From the NCBI RefSeq assembly GCF_000024545.1, contig NC_013947.1, positions 992,001 to 1,056,000 on the forward strand: 64,000 nucleotides of DNA. The letters run 5' to 3'. Numbering within the stretch: position 1 is the stretch's first letter; each line of letters opens with the position of its first letter. The position numbers were made by a program, and so were the translations under genes. Below, one piece after another: positions 34,688 through 42,817 of this stretch. Source of the stretch: Stackebrandtia nassauensis DSM 44728. GTDB lineage: Bacteria > Actinomycetota > Actinomycetes > Mycobacteriales > Micromonosporaceae. The notes below the pieces were generated by a model that was given only the letters and a program-made list of their open reading frames with translations, searched no databases and was not told the DNA's origin.

Positions 34688-35535
34688 CTATGACAACCGT
34701 CAAGAGTGCCTATCCGGCGTCGATTGCGGATCTGATGCCGAAAGCCCGCAAGATGGCTGAGGCCGAGGGCTTGCCCTCCCAGAACCGTTTTAAGGAGACA
34801 CTGAGGATCGGTCGTCCCAAGGCCCGCGAACTTCGCGCGGCGTTGGAGGGCGAAGGGTTCCAGCCCCAGCGGCCCGAACCCGCAGTGCTTGACCCAGACC
34901 CGGCACCGGTTGTGCCGGATCCGGTGGCGGGCACCCAGCACGACACGATCGAACTACCTGTGGTCGTGGTGGCCGATGAGGACATAGCCACGCCAGAACC
35001 GCAGGACATACCGGTCGCAGACCCAGGCGCACCCACCGTCGAGGTTACGGAACCGGTAGCCGTCCACAACAGCGGCGACACTGGCAACGCCGACACTGTG
35101 GAGCGTAAACCCATCGCGGTATGGCCGGTGCTGCTGCTCCTGCTCCCGGCTACGGTCGCGATCTGGTCCGGTTGGGTGGGTCTGGGCAAGCTGGCCGGGT
35201 TCGGACCCGTGTCCCCGCTGCCGGGCATCGTCGATTCCTTCGTGATCGACACGTCCATCACGCTGCCCATCGGCATGGAGACCTACTCCGCTTACGCGCT
35301 CTACGTGTGGCTGTCCGGGCGGGCCTCGATCAAGGCCATCAAGTTCGCGCGGACCTCGGCGCTCATCGCGCTGGCGACCGGCGCTGCCGGACAGATCGCC
35401 TACCACCTCATGACCGCCGCCAACGTCCCTGCGGCTCACCCGTTCATCACCGCTGCCGTGGCCTGCATCCCGGTCGCGGTCCTTGGCCTGGGTGCCGCCC
35501 TGGCCCACCTCGTCAAGAACACCCAGGAGGGCTGA
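34684..35535 (+). CDS. Spd-like (DUF2637-type) membrane protein
   Basis: A 283-aa protein. A helical N-terminal domain (about 1-60, LPSQNRFKETLRIGRPKARELRA) looks like an HTH-type or DNA-contacting segment. A Pro/Ala-rich linker follows, then four membrane helices at about 145-275 with WSGWVGLGKLAGFGPV and ALATGAAGQIAYHLM. This C-terminal block is the hallmark of DUF2637/Spd-like proteins of actinomycete conjugative elements, thought to act in intramycelial spreading with the translocase encoded next. Confidence 0.8.
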   Translation: MTMTTVKSAYPASIADLMPKARKMAEAEGLPSQNRFKETLRIGRPKARELRAALEGEGFQPQRPEPAVLDPDPAPVVPDPVAGTQHDTIELPVVVVADEDIATPEPQDIPVADPGAPTVEVTEPVAVHNSGDTGNADTVERKPIAVWPVLLLLLPATVAIWSGWVGLGKLAGFGPVSPLPGIVDSFVIDTSITLPIGMETYSAYALYVWLSGRASIKAIKFARTSALIALATGAAGQIAYHLMTAANVPAAHPFITAAVACIPVAVLGLGAALAHLVKNTQEG

Positions 35536-35538
35536 TCC

Positions 35539-37698
35539 ATGACCAGTGAAAACACCAACGACAACGGTGGGATCGACTGGGACGCGGCGTTGGAGCAATT
35601 GACCGCCGACGACCAGGCCGCCACGGTCACCACCGACGAGGACGAGCTTGAGGTTCCGGTCGATGGCCCCGAGGCCCTGAAAGACCCGGTGTCGGTGACC
35701 AGCGGACGCCGCGACATTATCCCGCCGGTTTTCAAGTCGAAGCAGGCCCTGTTGGGCGAGGTCAAGAGGGTCGTGAACCTGGGGCTGCACACGACCGGGT
35801 ACCACGCTATTCGGGTTCCCTTTTACGGCGTAAAAATCGCGGCGCGGGCACCGGTGGGTGCGTGGCGCTGGTCGGCCCAGTTCTCGAACTGGGTGTGGGA
35901 CGCCGAGGGCAAACCGGTACGTGACGCGGTGGTCAACAAGACCGCCCGCACCGATGACCCCACTTTGGTGGGTGAGTACCTGAAGCTGTGCCGCGAACGC
36001 GATAAGCGGGTGCGCTGGCGCGGGTTCGTGGCGGCCTTCGCCATCACCGGCACCATCGTCGGAGCAGCCACCTTGTACGCGATTGGCGGGCCGCTGCTGT
36101 GGACGGTGCTGGCGGCCACGACGCTCGCGTGTGGCGTCAAGGGGCGCAAGCTGGACAAGCCGTTGGTGTCTCCGGCGGTGGTCAAGGCGTCGTTGCGGCC
36201 GTTGACCTCGGAACACGTGGTGGAAGCACTGCGGTCCATTGACCTGCCGGGCATCAACCGGGCGCTGGCCAAAGATCCGAACGCCATCACGTTCCCGGCG
36301 CCGATCGTGCGCGACGGACCCGGTTGGCGTGCCGAGGTGGAACTTCCGCCGGGCGTGACCGTGGGCGAGGTCGCCGACAAGCGGGAAAAGCTCGCCTCGG
36401 GTCTCGGGCGTCCGCTGGGTTGCGTGTGGCCTGAGGGCAACGCCGAGATCCACCCGGGCCGCCTGGTGATCTGGGTGGGCGACAAGTCCATGAACGAGGC
36501 CAAACAGAAGGCGTGGCCGCTGGCCAAATCCGGCCGCGTGGACGTGTTCACTCCCTGGCAGTTCGGCACCGACCAGCGCGGCGACGCCGTTCGGATCACC
36601 TTGGCGTACGCCAGCATCGTCGTGGGGTCGATTCCGCGCATGGGTAAGACCTTCGCGGCCCGGCTGATCCTGCTGGCCGCCGCGTTGGACCCGCGAGTTC
36701 GCCTGTATGCCTTCGACCTGAAAGGAACCGGCGACCTGGGGCCGCTGGAGCCGGTGTGTCACGCCTACCGGGCCGGTGACGAGGACGAGGACATCGAATA
36801 CGCCCTCGCCAGCCTGCGGGAGATCCAGGCCGAGATGCGCCGCCGCGCCAAGGTGATCCGGGAGCTGCCACGTGATCTGTGCCCGGAATCCAAGGTCACG
36901 ACCGAGCTGGCCGACAGTAAATCCCTTGGCCTGCAACCGATCGTGCTGGGCATCGACGAGTGTCAAATGTGGTTCGAGCACCCCGAACACGGCAAGGAGT
37001 TCGAAGACATCTGCACCGACCTGGTAAAACGCGGTCCCGCGTTGGCGATCATCCCGCTGTTCGCCACCCAGCGACCCGACAGCAAGTCGCTGCCCAAGGG
37101 CATCAGCGACAACGCTGTCCTGCGGTTCTGCCTCAAGGTCATGGGCGACAAGGCCAACAACATGGTGCTCGGCTCGGGCATGTACGCCGCCGGTATCCGC
37201 GCGACCATGTTTTCCCGGCGTGACCGGGGCATCGGCTACTTGGCCGGTGAGGGCGACGAACCTTCGATCATGCGAAGCCACTTCGTGGATGCTCCCGGCG
37301 CCGAAAAGGTCGTGGCGCGCGCTCGGGCGATGCGCGAAAAGCTCGGCAACATCACCGGACACGCCGCCGGGCACACGATCGAAGCCGACACCGGCCCGAC
37401 CGTTGACCTGCTGGCCGACATCGCCGCCGTCGTCGGCGATGAGAAGAAGGTCTGGAACTCAGTCATCGTCAACCGGTTGTCCCAACTGCGGCCCGACACC
37501 TACGGGCACCTCGAGGGCCTGGACGACAAGGAGAAAACCGCCCAGTTGACCAGCATGCTCAAACCGTTGGGCGTCAAGACCGGGCAAGTGTGGGGCACCG
37601 ACCCGGCCACCGGCGAGGGCGGCAATCGCAAGGGCGTCACCGTCGCCGACATCCGAAAAATTCTCACTCAGCGTGACGAAAAACGGGGCGGCGGATAG
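35539..37698 (+). CDS. FtsK/SpoIIIE-type conjugative DNA translocase (TraB/TraSA-like)
   Basis: A 719-aa ATPase that should move double-stranded element DNA between hyphae. An N-terminal region with two membrane helices (about 155-200) precedes the motor domain. Walker A is GSIPRMGKTFAARL at about residue 360 and Walker B is IVLGIDECQMWFEH at about 470; FATQRPDSKSLPKGI is a conserved FtsK-like segment. The C-terminal part is winged-helix-like and probably binds repeats at a clt site. It is the main transfer gene, as in pSAM2 and pSVH1. Confidence 0.9.
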   Translation: MTSENTNDNGGIDWDAALEQLTADDQAATVTTDEDELEVPVDGPEALKDPVSVTSGRRDIIPPVFKSKQALLGEVKRVVNLGLHTTGYHAIRVPFYGVKIAARAPVGAWRWSAQFSNWVWDAEGKPVRDAVVNKTARTDDPTLVGEYLKLCRERDKRVRWRGFVAAFAITGTIVGAATLYAIGGPLLWTVLAATTLACGVKGRKLDKPLVSPAVVKASLRPLTSEHVVEALRSIDLPGINRALAKDPNAITFPAPIVRDGPGWRAEVELPPGVTVGEVADKREKLASGLGRPLGCVWPEGNAEIHPGRLVIWVGDKSMNEAKQKAWPLAKSGRVDVFTPWQFGTDQRGDAVRITLAYASIVVGSIPRMGKTFAARLILLAAALDPRVRLYAFDLKGTGDLGPLEPVCHAYRAGDEDEDIEYALASLREIQAEMRRRAKVIRELPRDLCPESKVTTELADSKSLGLQPIVLGIDECQMWFEHPEHGKEFEDICTDLVKRGPALAIIPLFATQRPDSKSLPKGISDNAVLRFCLKVMGDKANNMVLGSGMYAAGIRATMFSRRDRGIGYLAGEGDEPSIMRSHFVDAPGAEKVVARARAMREKLGNITGHAAGHTIEADTGPTVDLLADIAAVVGDEKKVWNSVIVNRLSQLRPDTYGHLEGLDDKEKTAQLTSMLKPLGVKTGQVWGTDPATGEGGNRKGVTVADIRKILTQRDEKRGGG

Positions 37699-37710
37699 AC
37701 GCGATACGGC

Positions 37711-37744
37711 GCTAGGTCTAGCAACCCGCCTCGCTAGACCTAGC
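37711..37744. repeat. CTAG-rich 12-bp inverted repeat after the translocase gene
   Basis: GCTAGGTCTAGC pairs perfectly with GCTAGACCTAGC across a 10-nt spacer. Two more CTAGCG sites follow within about 50 bp. CTAG is usually rare in such genomes, so the density stands out. It could be a terminator, an origin or a regulator site upstream of the replication gene. Confidence 0.75.
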
Positions 37745-37837
37745 GACCCCACTAGCGACCAACAAACCACCTGGCCAGGGCATTAGCGCCTAGCGGCCTT
37801 GGCTGTCCACACCCAAAAACCCTTCAAGGAGCACAAC

Positions 37838-38077
37838 TTGTCTGTCTCACTGGCCGCTATAGCCGTCGCCTTCGTCGTAACTCTCGGTTACGTCGCGGCG
37901 TGCTGCTACTGGCCATTCGGTGCCTGCCGCCGCTGCCACGGCACCGGCAAATCCCGCTCACCACTGCGCAAGTTCTGGCGCGAATGCCCGCGCTGCGAGG
38001 GCACCGGACGACGCGTTCGCATCGGCCGCCGCATCTACGCCCACATCCGCCACGAATACCGCAACGGCAACAAATAG
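37838..38077 (+). CDS. Small membrane protein with DnaJ-type zinc-ribbon motifs
   Basis: A 79-aa protein starting at TTG after AAGGAG. One membrane helix (about 2-22) precedes two CxxCxGxG-like motifs (CRRCHGTGKS and CPRCEGTGRR) that could bind one zinc ion. The tail is basic. Such DnaJ-finger membrane proteins are recurrent in actinomycete ICEs next to tra and rep, with no known function. Confidence 0.75.
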   Translation: MSVSLAAIAVAFVVTLGYVAACCYWPFGACRRCHGTGKSRSPLRKFWRECPRCEGTGRRVRIGRRIYAHIRHEYRNGNK

Positions 38078-38146
38078 ACCGCCCACGGCCCCAGCCGCTA
38101 CTTGACGGTCACCGGCTGGGGCCTCCCACGAAAGGGAGCTTTCATC

Positions 38147-40012
38147 ATGTCAAACACCGACCCGACCACGCAGGCCGAACAAATCGTGCTGGGCACCGCG
38201 ATGCTGTCGGCCGCCACGGTCGCCGAACTGGCGGGCATCGTCACTGCCGACGACTTCCACCGGCCCGCCCACGTCATCATCTGGCAGGCCATCGCCGCGC
38301 AGCACGACCAGGACGCACCCACCGATCCGGCCGCCGTCGCGGTGGCGCTGGCGGCGTCGAAGGAGTTGGGCAAGGTCGGCGGAGCACCGTACTTGGCGAC
38401 GCTGCTGGGCATGGCACCCACGGCCGCCAACGGTCCCTACTACGCGCGGCTTGTTGCCGAGGCCGCCGAACGCCGCCGTGTTGCGGCAGTGGGAACGCGC
38501 CTGGCTCAGGCCGCCGACAAACCAGAGACCGACCTGGCCGCCCTGGTCGCCGAAACCCGCGACCACCTCACCGACAACGACGAGGCGGAGTGGCCCGACC
38601 CGGTGCCGCTGGCCAGCGTCCGTGACCTTCCCACCTTCCCGGCCGCCGTGCTGCCTGACTGGTTGGGGGAGATGGCCGACGCGACAGCGATCGCGACGCA
38701 GACCCCGGTCGATCTGTCCGGGTCGCTGATCCTGGCGTGCCTGTCGGCGGCGACGCTGGGGCGCGCGATCGTGGAGCCGAGCCCCGGATGGTGCGAACAA
38801 ACCAGCCTATTCACCTGTGTGGCACTGGGTCCCGGCAACCGCAAGTCGACCGTGTTCGACATCCTCACCAGGCCCATTCGCGACGCCGAAGCCGTCCTGG
38901 CCGAAGAGCTGCGGCCCAAGGTGATCGAGGCCCGCACTGAGAAGGCGCTGGCCGTCGCCTCGAACGAGGCAGGGAACCCGGATGCGGTCAACAACGCCAA
39001 GACCGCCGCCCGCGAAGCCGAAGAGCTTGTTGTCCCGGCCGAACCGCGGCTACTGGCCGACGACATCACGCCCGAGGCCACCAAAACCCTGCTGGCCGAG
39101 CAGGGCGGGCGACTGGCGGTCATGTCGGCAGAAGGCGGCATCTTCGCCACCATCGCCGGACGGTATTCCGGTGTCCCGGACCTGGACGTGTTCCTGAAAG
39201 GACATGCCGGGGACATGCTGCGGGTGACTCGCAAGTCCGCGCCCGTCGAACACGTCGAGCGGCCCGCGCTAACGGTCGGGCTGGCGGTTCAACCGAGCGT
39301 GCTGCGCGACATCGGCGCGATCCCCGGATTCGAAGACCGGGGACTCCTCGCCCGGTTCCTGTTCGCGCTCCCCGCCTCCACCGTCGGCAGCCGCTGCGCA
39401 TCACCACCGGCCATCCCCGGCGCGGTCCGCGAGACCTACAACAGTCGCCTGCGGCAACTGGCCGCGATCATGTGGCACGCCACCGACACCACACTCACCT
39501 TGACCGACGATGCTCGCGATCGGGTCATCTCCCTGGAACGCGAGCGCGAACCCAAACTCGCACCCGGTGGCGAGTGGGAGCCGATCCTGAACTGGGCCAA
39601 CAAGTGGACCGGTGCCGTAGTCCGCATCGCGGGCTTGCTCCACATCGCCGACAACCTCGGCACCGGCTGGCGGACACCCATCGCCGCCGACACCATCGAC
39701 GCCGCCGCCCACATCGGCTACTACTACGCCCACCACGCATTGGCCGTGTGGGATTACATGGGCACCGACACCACTGGACCCGCCCACCGACTCCTTGCCT
39801 GGCTTCAACAGCAGCGGCAACCTCGATGGTCTAAACGCGACATACACCGCGCGCTCCACCGTCGCCTGTCGCTCGATGAACTCGACGCCGGACTTCGCGT
39901 CCTCTCCGATCACGGTCACGTCCGTGTTCACCAGCCGCGCCGCTCAGGCCGTGGCCGCCGACCCGCTCCGCGAATCCTCGTCCACCCACACCACACCGGA
40001 GGTGCTCAGTGA
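38147..40012 (+). CDS. Replication protein with DnaB-N-like domain fused to DUF3987
   Basis: A 621-aa protein. Residues about 8-130 resemble the DnaB helicase N-terminal domain (AEQIVLGTAMLSAATVAELA, DDFHRPAHVIIWQAI). Residues about 155-520 resemble DUF3987, including the nucleotide-like loop VALGPGNRKSTVFDIL. The C-terminal 90 residues look like a winged helix (WSKRDIHRALHRRLSLDEL). No primase/polymerase signature is seen. AAGGGAG precedes the ATG. It is the likely replication initiator or helicase loader of the excised element, and it overlaps xis. Confidence 0.82.
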   Translation: MSNTDPTTQAEQIVLGTAMLSAATVAELAGIVTADDFHRPAHVIIWQAIAAQHDQDAPTDPAAVAVALAASKELGKVGGAPYLATLLGMAPTAANGPYYARLVAEAAERRRVAAVGTRLAQAADKPETDLAALVAETRDHLTDNDEAEWPDPVPLASVRDLPTFPAAVLPDWLGEMADATAIATQTPVDLSGSLILACLSAATLGRAIVEPSPGWCEQTSLFTCVALGPGNRKSTVFDILTRPIRDAEAVLAEELRPKVIEARTEKALAVASNEAGNPDAVNNAKTAAREAEELVVPAEPRLLADDITPEATKTLLAEQGGRLAVMSAEGGIFATIAGRYSGVPDLDVFLKGHAGDMLRVTRKSAPVEHVERPALTVGLAVQPSVLRDIGAIPGFEDRGLLARFLFALPASTVGSRCASPPAIPGAVRETYNSRLRQLAAIMWHATDTTLTLTDDARDRVISLEREREPKLAPGGEWEPILNWANKWTGAVVRIAGLLHIADNLGTGWRTPIAADTIDAAAHIGYYYAHHALAVWDYMGTDTTGPAHRLLAWLQQQRQPRWSKRDIHRALHRRLSLDELDAGLRVLSDHGHVRVHQPRRSGRGRRPAPRILVHPHHTGGAQ

Positions 40013-40197
40013 GTCGTACCCGATGGTTCACCGTCGCCGAGATCTTGGCTGACCTCAAAGTGCCTCGCCGGACCTGGCAGCAATGGCGCGAGAGCGGCAA
40101 GACCCCGACCTGTAAACGGCTCCCTAATGGACAACTGCGGGTCAGTGAAACCAACTACAACAAGTGGCTCGAATCTCTGGAAGAGGTCAACGCATGA
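40009..40197 (+). CDS. xis: Excisionase (Xis)
   Basis: A 62-aa protein with a MerR/Xis-type winged helix (WFTVAEILADLKVPRRTWQQW, RLPNGQLRVSETNYNKWLESL). It should direct the integrase to excision. GTG start overlapping the replication gene and stop overlapping int place it in a rep-xis-int operon, as in pSAM2. Confidence 0.88.
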   Translation: MSRTRWFTVAEILADLKVPRRTWQQWRESGKTPTCKRLPNGQLRVSETNYNKWLESLEEVNA

Positions 40198-41606
40198 ACA
40201 ACCCGGAAAGCACCAGCTACGACGTTCGCATTCACCAGATCGTTGAAGACAAGCGAACCAAGAAGCGCCCGCACCGGGTGCGCTGGACGGTTGCCGACCG
40301 TCCGCGATTCGGCAAGAGCTTTGCCACCGTGGGACTCGCAGAAGGTTTCCGGTCCGATTTGCTCAGAGCCGCGCGCAAAGGTGAAGCCTTCGACCTCGAA
40401 ACCGGTTTGCCGGTGTCCATGCTGCGGAAGCAGCAGGAAAAGCAGAAGCAGGAGAACACCGTCACGTGGTTGACCCACGCAAAGCAATACGCCGCTTACA
40501 AGTGGACGCGGCTGTCGGCAAATGGCCGCAAAAGCGCTGCTGATGTCTTGCGCGACATCACGGTCGCCCTGCTGCCGCAGCGCGGCGACCGGCCCGGCAA
40601 GGACGAGCTAAGTGTCGCGTTGCGGCGCTGGGCCTTCATCCCTGCGCGAAACATCGCGGATGCCCCTCCGGAGATCCAGGACGCGTTTTCCTGGGCTGAA
40701 CGGCACACACCGGCCTTGTCAGTTCTGGAAGACGCCGAGGTGCTTCGTTCGTTGCTCGACAGTCTGATGTTGAAACAGGACGGTACGCGGGTCTCGGCGA
40801 ACTACTTCGACCGGCGGCACGCGATCTTGTACAACGTCGGTGAATACGCCGTGATGAAAGAGCGGTGCGAACAAAACCCACTGAGCAACCCGAAGCTGAA
40901 ATGGGAACGCCCCGTCGACCTCAAAACCGAGAACGTCATCGATCCGCGAGCTGTCGGCACCATGAGCCAAGTGGAATCCATGCTGACCGCCGTCACTTAC
41001 GTCGGTGTCGAGCAAGGTCCGCGATACGTGGCCTATTTCGGGCTGCTGTACTACGCGATGCTCCGCCCTGCGGAGGCTACCGACCTTGAAGAAAGCCAGT
41101 GCATCCTGCCGAAGGAAGGCTGGGGTCTCATCGTCGCGAAAGGCGGCAAGCCGAACGTCGGCCAAGACTGGACCGACAGCGGAGAAGCCCACGACGACCG
41201 AGGGCTGAAACACCGAGGTCGCAAGGCCACACGTGATGTACCGATTCCTCCGCGCCTGGTCGAACTTCTGCGGCATCACATCGACACCTACGGAACCGGC
41301 CCCGAGGGCCGCGTCTTCCGCACCGTTCGCGGCGGTCCCTACACAGTCAAGGAGGCGGGACGTGTCTGGGGAAAGGCGCGTCCGTTTGGACTTAGCCCTG
41401 CGGACCAAAAGACAGACGTGCTCTCATACATCTATCTCTTGCGGGCCTCGGGCATCTCCTACCGCCGTGCCGCAGGCGTGCCCGTAAAGGAAGTCTCGCA
41501 GTGGGCCGGGCACTCCACGGGCGTCCAAGAGCAGAACTACGCCCGCGTCCTGACGGGCCTTAAGGATCACTGGACACGGCGCATGGATGAGTTCATGGAC
41601 GCGTGA
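40194..41606 (+). CDS. int: Tyrosine recombinase integrase
   Basis: A 470-aa site-specific recombinase that should act on the tRNA-Tyr att sites. An N-terminal core-binding region covers about 95-200 and the catalytic domain about 250-460. The arginine I motif is MLRPAEATDLE, the C-terminal box is YLLRASGIS with arginine II but Tyr in place of the usual His, followed by WAGHST, and the nucleophilic Tyr is in QNYARVL. The Y-x-x-R form is seen in other actinomycete ICE integrases. The ATG overlaps the xis stop (ATGA). It ends 82 bp before attR. Confidence 0.92.
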   Translation: MNNPESTSYDVRIHQIVEDKRTKKRPHRVRWTVADRPRFGKSFATVGLAEGFRSDLLRAARKGEAFDLETGLPVSMLRKQQEKQKQENTVTWLTHAKQYAAYKWTRLSANGRKSAADVLRDITVALLPQRGDRPGKDELSVALRRWAFIPARNIADAPPEIQDAFSWAERHTPALSVLEDAEVLRSLLDSLMLKQDGTRVSANYFDRRHAILYNVGEYAVMKERCEQNPLSNPKLKWERPVDLKTENVIDPRAVGTMSQVESMLTAVTYVGVEQGPRYVAYFGLLYYAMLRPAEATDLEESQCILPKEGWGLIVAKGGKPNVGQDWTDSGEAHDDRGLKHRGRKATRDVPIPPRLVELLRHHIDTYGTGPEGRVFRTVRGGPYTVKEAGRVWGKARPFGLSPADQKTDVLSYIYLLRASGISYRRAAGVPVKEVSQWAGHSTGVQEQNYARVLTGLKDHWTRRMDEFMDA

Positions 41607-41688
41607 TTCACCTTGTGTGGGACGACCCCGGGACGAAGATTCCCGGGGTCGTCTTGTTTTCGCAGGTCAGCTGGGGTAACGCTCGGGC

Positions 41689-41740
41689 TCTGTAAAACCG
41701 CTGGCTCCGCCTACACTGGTTCGAATCCAGTACGCGCCAC
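41689..41740 (+). repeat. attR core
   Basis: Perfect 52-bp copy of the tRNA-Tyr 3' end, lacking the 5' half of a tRNA, so it is an attachment site and not a second gene. Near-identity with the left end continues to 41813. Confidence 0.95.
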
Positions 41741-41752
41741 CACAGCCGAATC

Positions 41753-41784
41753 GGCCCCCGAACTGCGAAAGCAGTCCGGGGGCC
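41753..41784 (+). terminator. Original chromosomal tRNA-Tyr terminator (outside attR)
   Basis: Same structure as 25972-26003: GGCCCCCG/CGGGGGCC with an inner CTGC-GAAA-GCAG hairpin and TTTCG after it. One inner pair is C-G here and G-C in the left copy, so the stem is kept. Confidence 0.85.
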
Positions 41785-41897
41785 TTTCGTATGCCTGTGC
41801 GACTGAGGGCAAGACATGGTGGACGGACGCGATCAGCCTCCGTTGACAGATGCTCGCAGGATTACTTGACGTCGGTGGCGGTGGCTAGGGTCCGCCC

Positions 41898-42299
41898 ATG
41901 GCTGTCAAACCATCGCAACGTTGGCGCGAGGGAGTGGCCGAGGAGGCCGAGGAGCTCGCGGCCGGAACCCTCGATCCCGAGTGCGCCCATAGGTCGATGC
42001 TGTTCCCAGAACCCATGATTCAAGCCACCGACGCGGTGCTTGCGACTTTCGAGACCGAGGTGACACAGCTGTCCGATCCGACGGACGGCCAGGTCTTCGC
42101 GTGCGTCAAACGTGTTGTGCTGGCGCTGAACGCGGCCAACGAACGCTTTGGTGGCGCAGCGTACGAAACCGACGAGCGCGAAGCCTTGTGCGCCTATATC
42201 GACCAGACGCTGACGGAGCATGGCATCGACATACCCGCGCTCGCCGAGCGCCGCGGAATCAATCCCCACGAGATCACCGACGCGTGGCGGAGATGGTGA
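41898..42299 (+). CDS. Hypothetical protein (actinobacterial, about 133 aa)
   Basis: A 133-aa mostly helical, acidic protein with no known motif. The C-terminal half (ALCAYIDQTLTEHGID, IPALAERRGINPHEITDAWRRW) is conserved-looking, as in a widespread actinobacterial family of unknown function. It is the first chromosomal gene right of the element, 85 bp beyond the end of the extended att repeat. Confidence 0.68.
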   Translation: MAVKPSQRWREGVAEEAEELAAGTLDPECAHRSMLFPEPMIQATDAVLATFETEVTQLSDPTDGQVFACVKRVVLALNAANERFGGAAYETDEREALCAYIDQTLTEHGIDIPALAERRGINPHEITDAWRRW

Positions 42300-42433
42300 C
42301 AGGTCCGCACCTACGGCTGCCAGGGTTCGGGCGCGAGGGTGGCGGGGCGGGCTTGTTACCTTTTCTCGGCGGCGCTCGTCATAGGGGTGACGACCGAAAA
42401 CGGTCCTCATACCGATGATGAAGAGGGACGAGA

Positions 42434-42817
42434 ATGCTGAGCGACATCATGTACGTGACGGTGTATGTCACTGACCAGGACCGCGCGCTGGAGTTCTACA
42501 CCGAGGGGCTGGGCCTGGAGAAGGGGCTCGATTTTTCCGGGCCAGACGGGCGGTTTCTGACCGTGGGTGTTCCCGGTGGTTCGGTGCAGGTCATTTTGTG
42601 GTCGCACGCGGCGGCCGCGGGGCAGCCGGGGGAGGTGGGTGTGCCCGGGCCGGTGATTCTCGAGTCCGACGATTTGCGCAAGGATTTCGAGGCGATGCGG
42701 CAGCGGGGCGTCACTTTTGAGGAGCCCGAGCCCGTGGACTATCCGTTCGGGGTTCGTATCGAGGCGGTGGATCCCGATGGCAATCGGGTGTCGCTGCGTC
42801 AGCAGCCGAAGCGATGA
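42434..42817 (+). CDS. VOC-superfamily (glyoxalase/dioxygenase-like) protein
   Basis: A 127-aa single-unit VOC protein. The first beta-alpha-beta motif is MYVTVYVTDQDRALEFYTEGLGL, and the second ends RIEAVDPDGNRVSLRQ, with an acidic metal-ligand candidate near each. The substrate is unknown. A GAGGG ribosome site lies in front. Its stop overlaps the sigma-factor start (ATGA), so they are co-translated, a common pairing with SigJ-type sigma factors. Confidence 0.88.
   Translation: MLSDIMYVTVYVTDQDRALEFYTEGLGLEKGLDFSGPDGRFLTVGVPGGSVQVILWSHAAAAGQPGEVGVPGPVILESDDLRKDFEAMRQRGVTFEEPEPVDYPFGVRIEAVDPDGNRVSLRQQPKR

Larger units (their letters stand above)
25908..41740 (+). mobile_element. AICE/pSAM2-type integrative and conjugative element in tRNA-Tyr
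   Basis: Perfect 52-bp direct repeats of the tRNA-Tyr 3' end bound a module set in the canonical actinomycete ICE order: cargo, GntR regulator, small transfer genes, Spd-like protein, FtsK/TraB translocase, replication protein, Xis, tyrosine integrase next to attR. The coding density drops and G+C is lower in the left third (27.2-31.2 kb), consistent with recent acquisition. All core genes appear intact, so the element may still be able to excise and transfer. Relationship to pSAM2 is inferred from layout and domain content. Confidence 0.93.

Noticed and set aside
40194-41606. Integrase judged inactive because HxxR reads YLLR
   Set aside because: The same Tyr for His form is known in other actinomycete ICE integrases, and the other catalytic residues are present.
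41689-41740. Second tRNA-Tyr gene
   Set aside because: Only the 3' part of the tRNA is present, without an acceptor 5' strand or D arm; it is the attR repeat.
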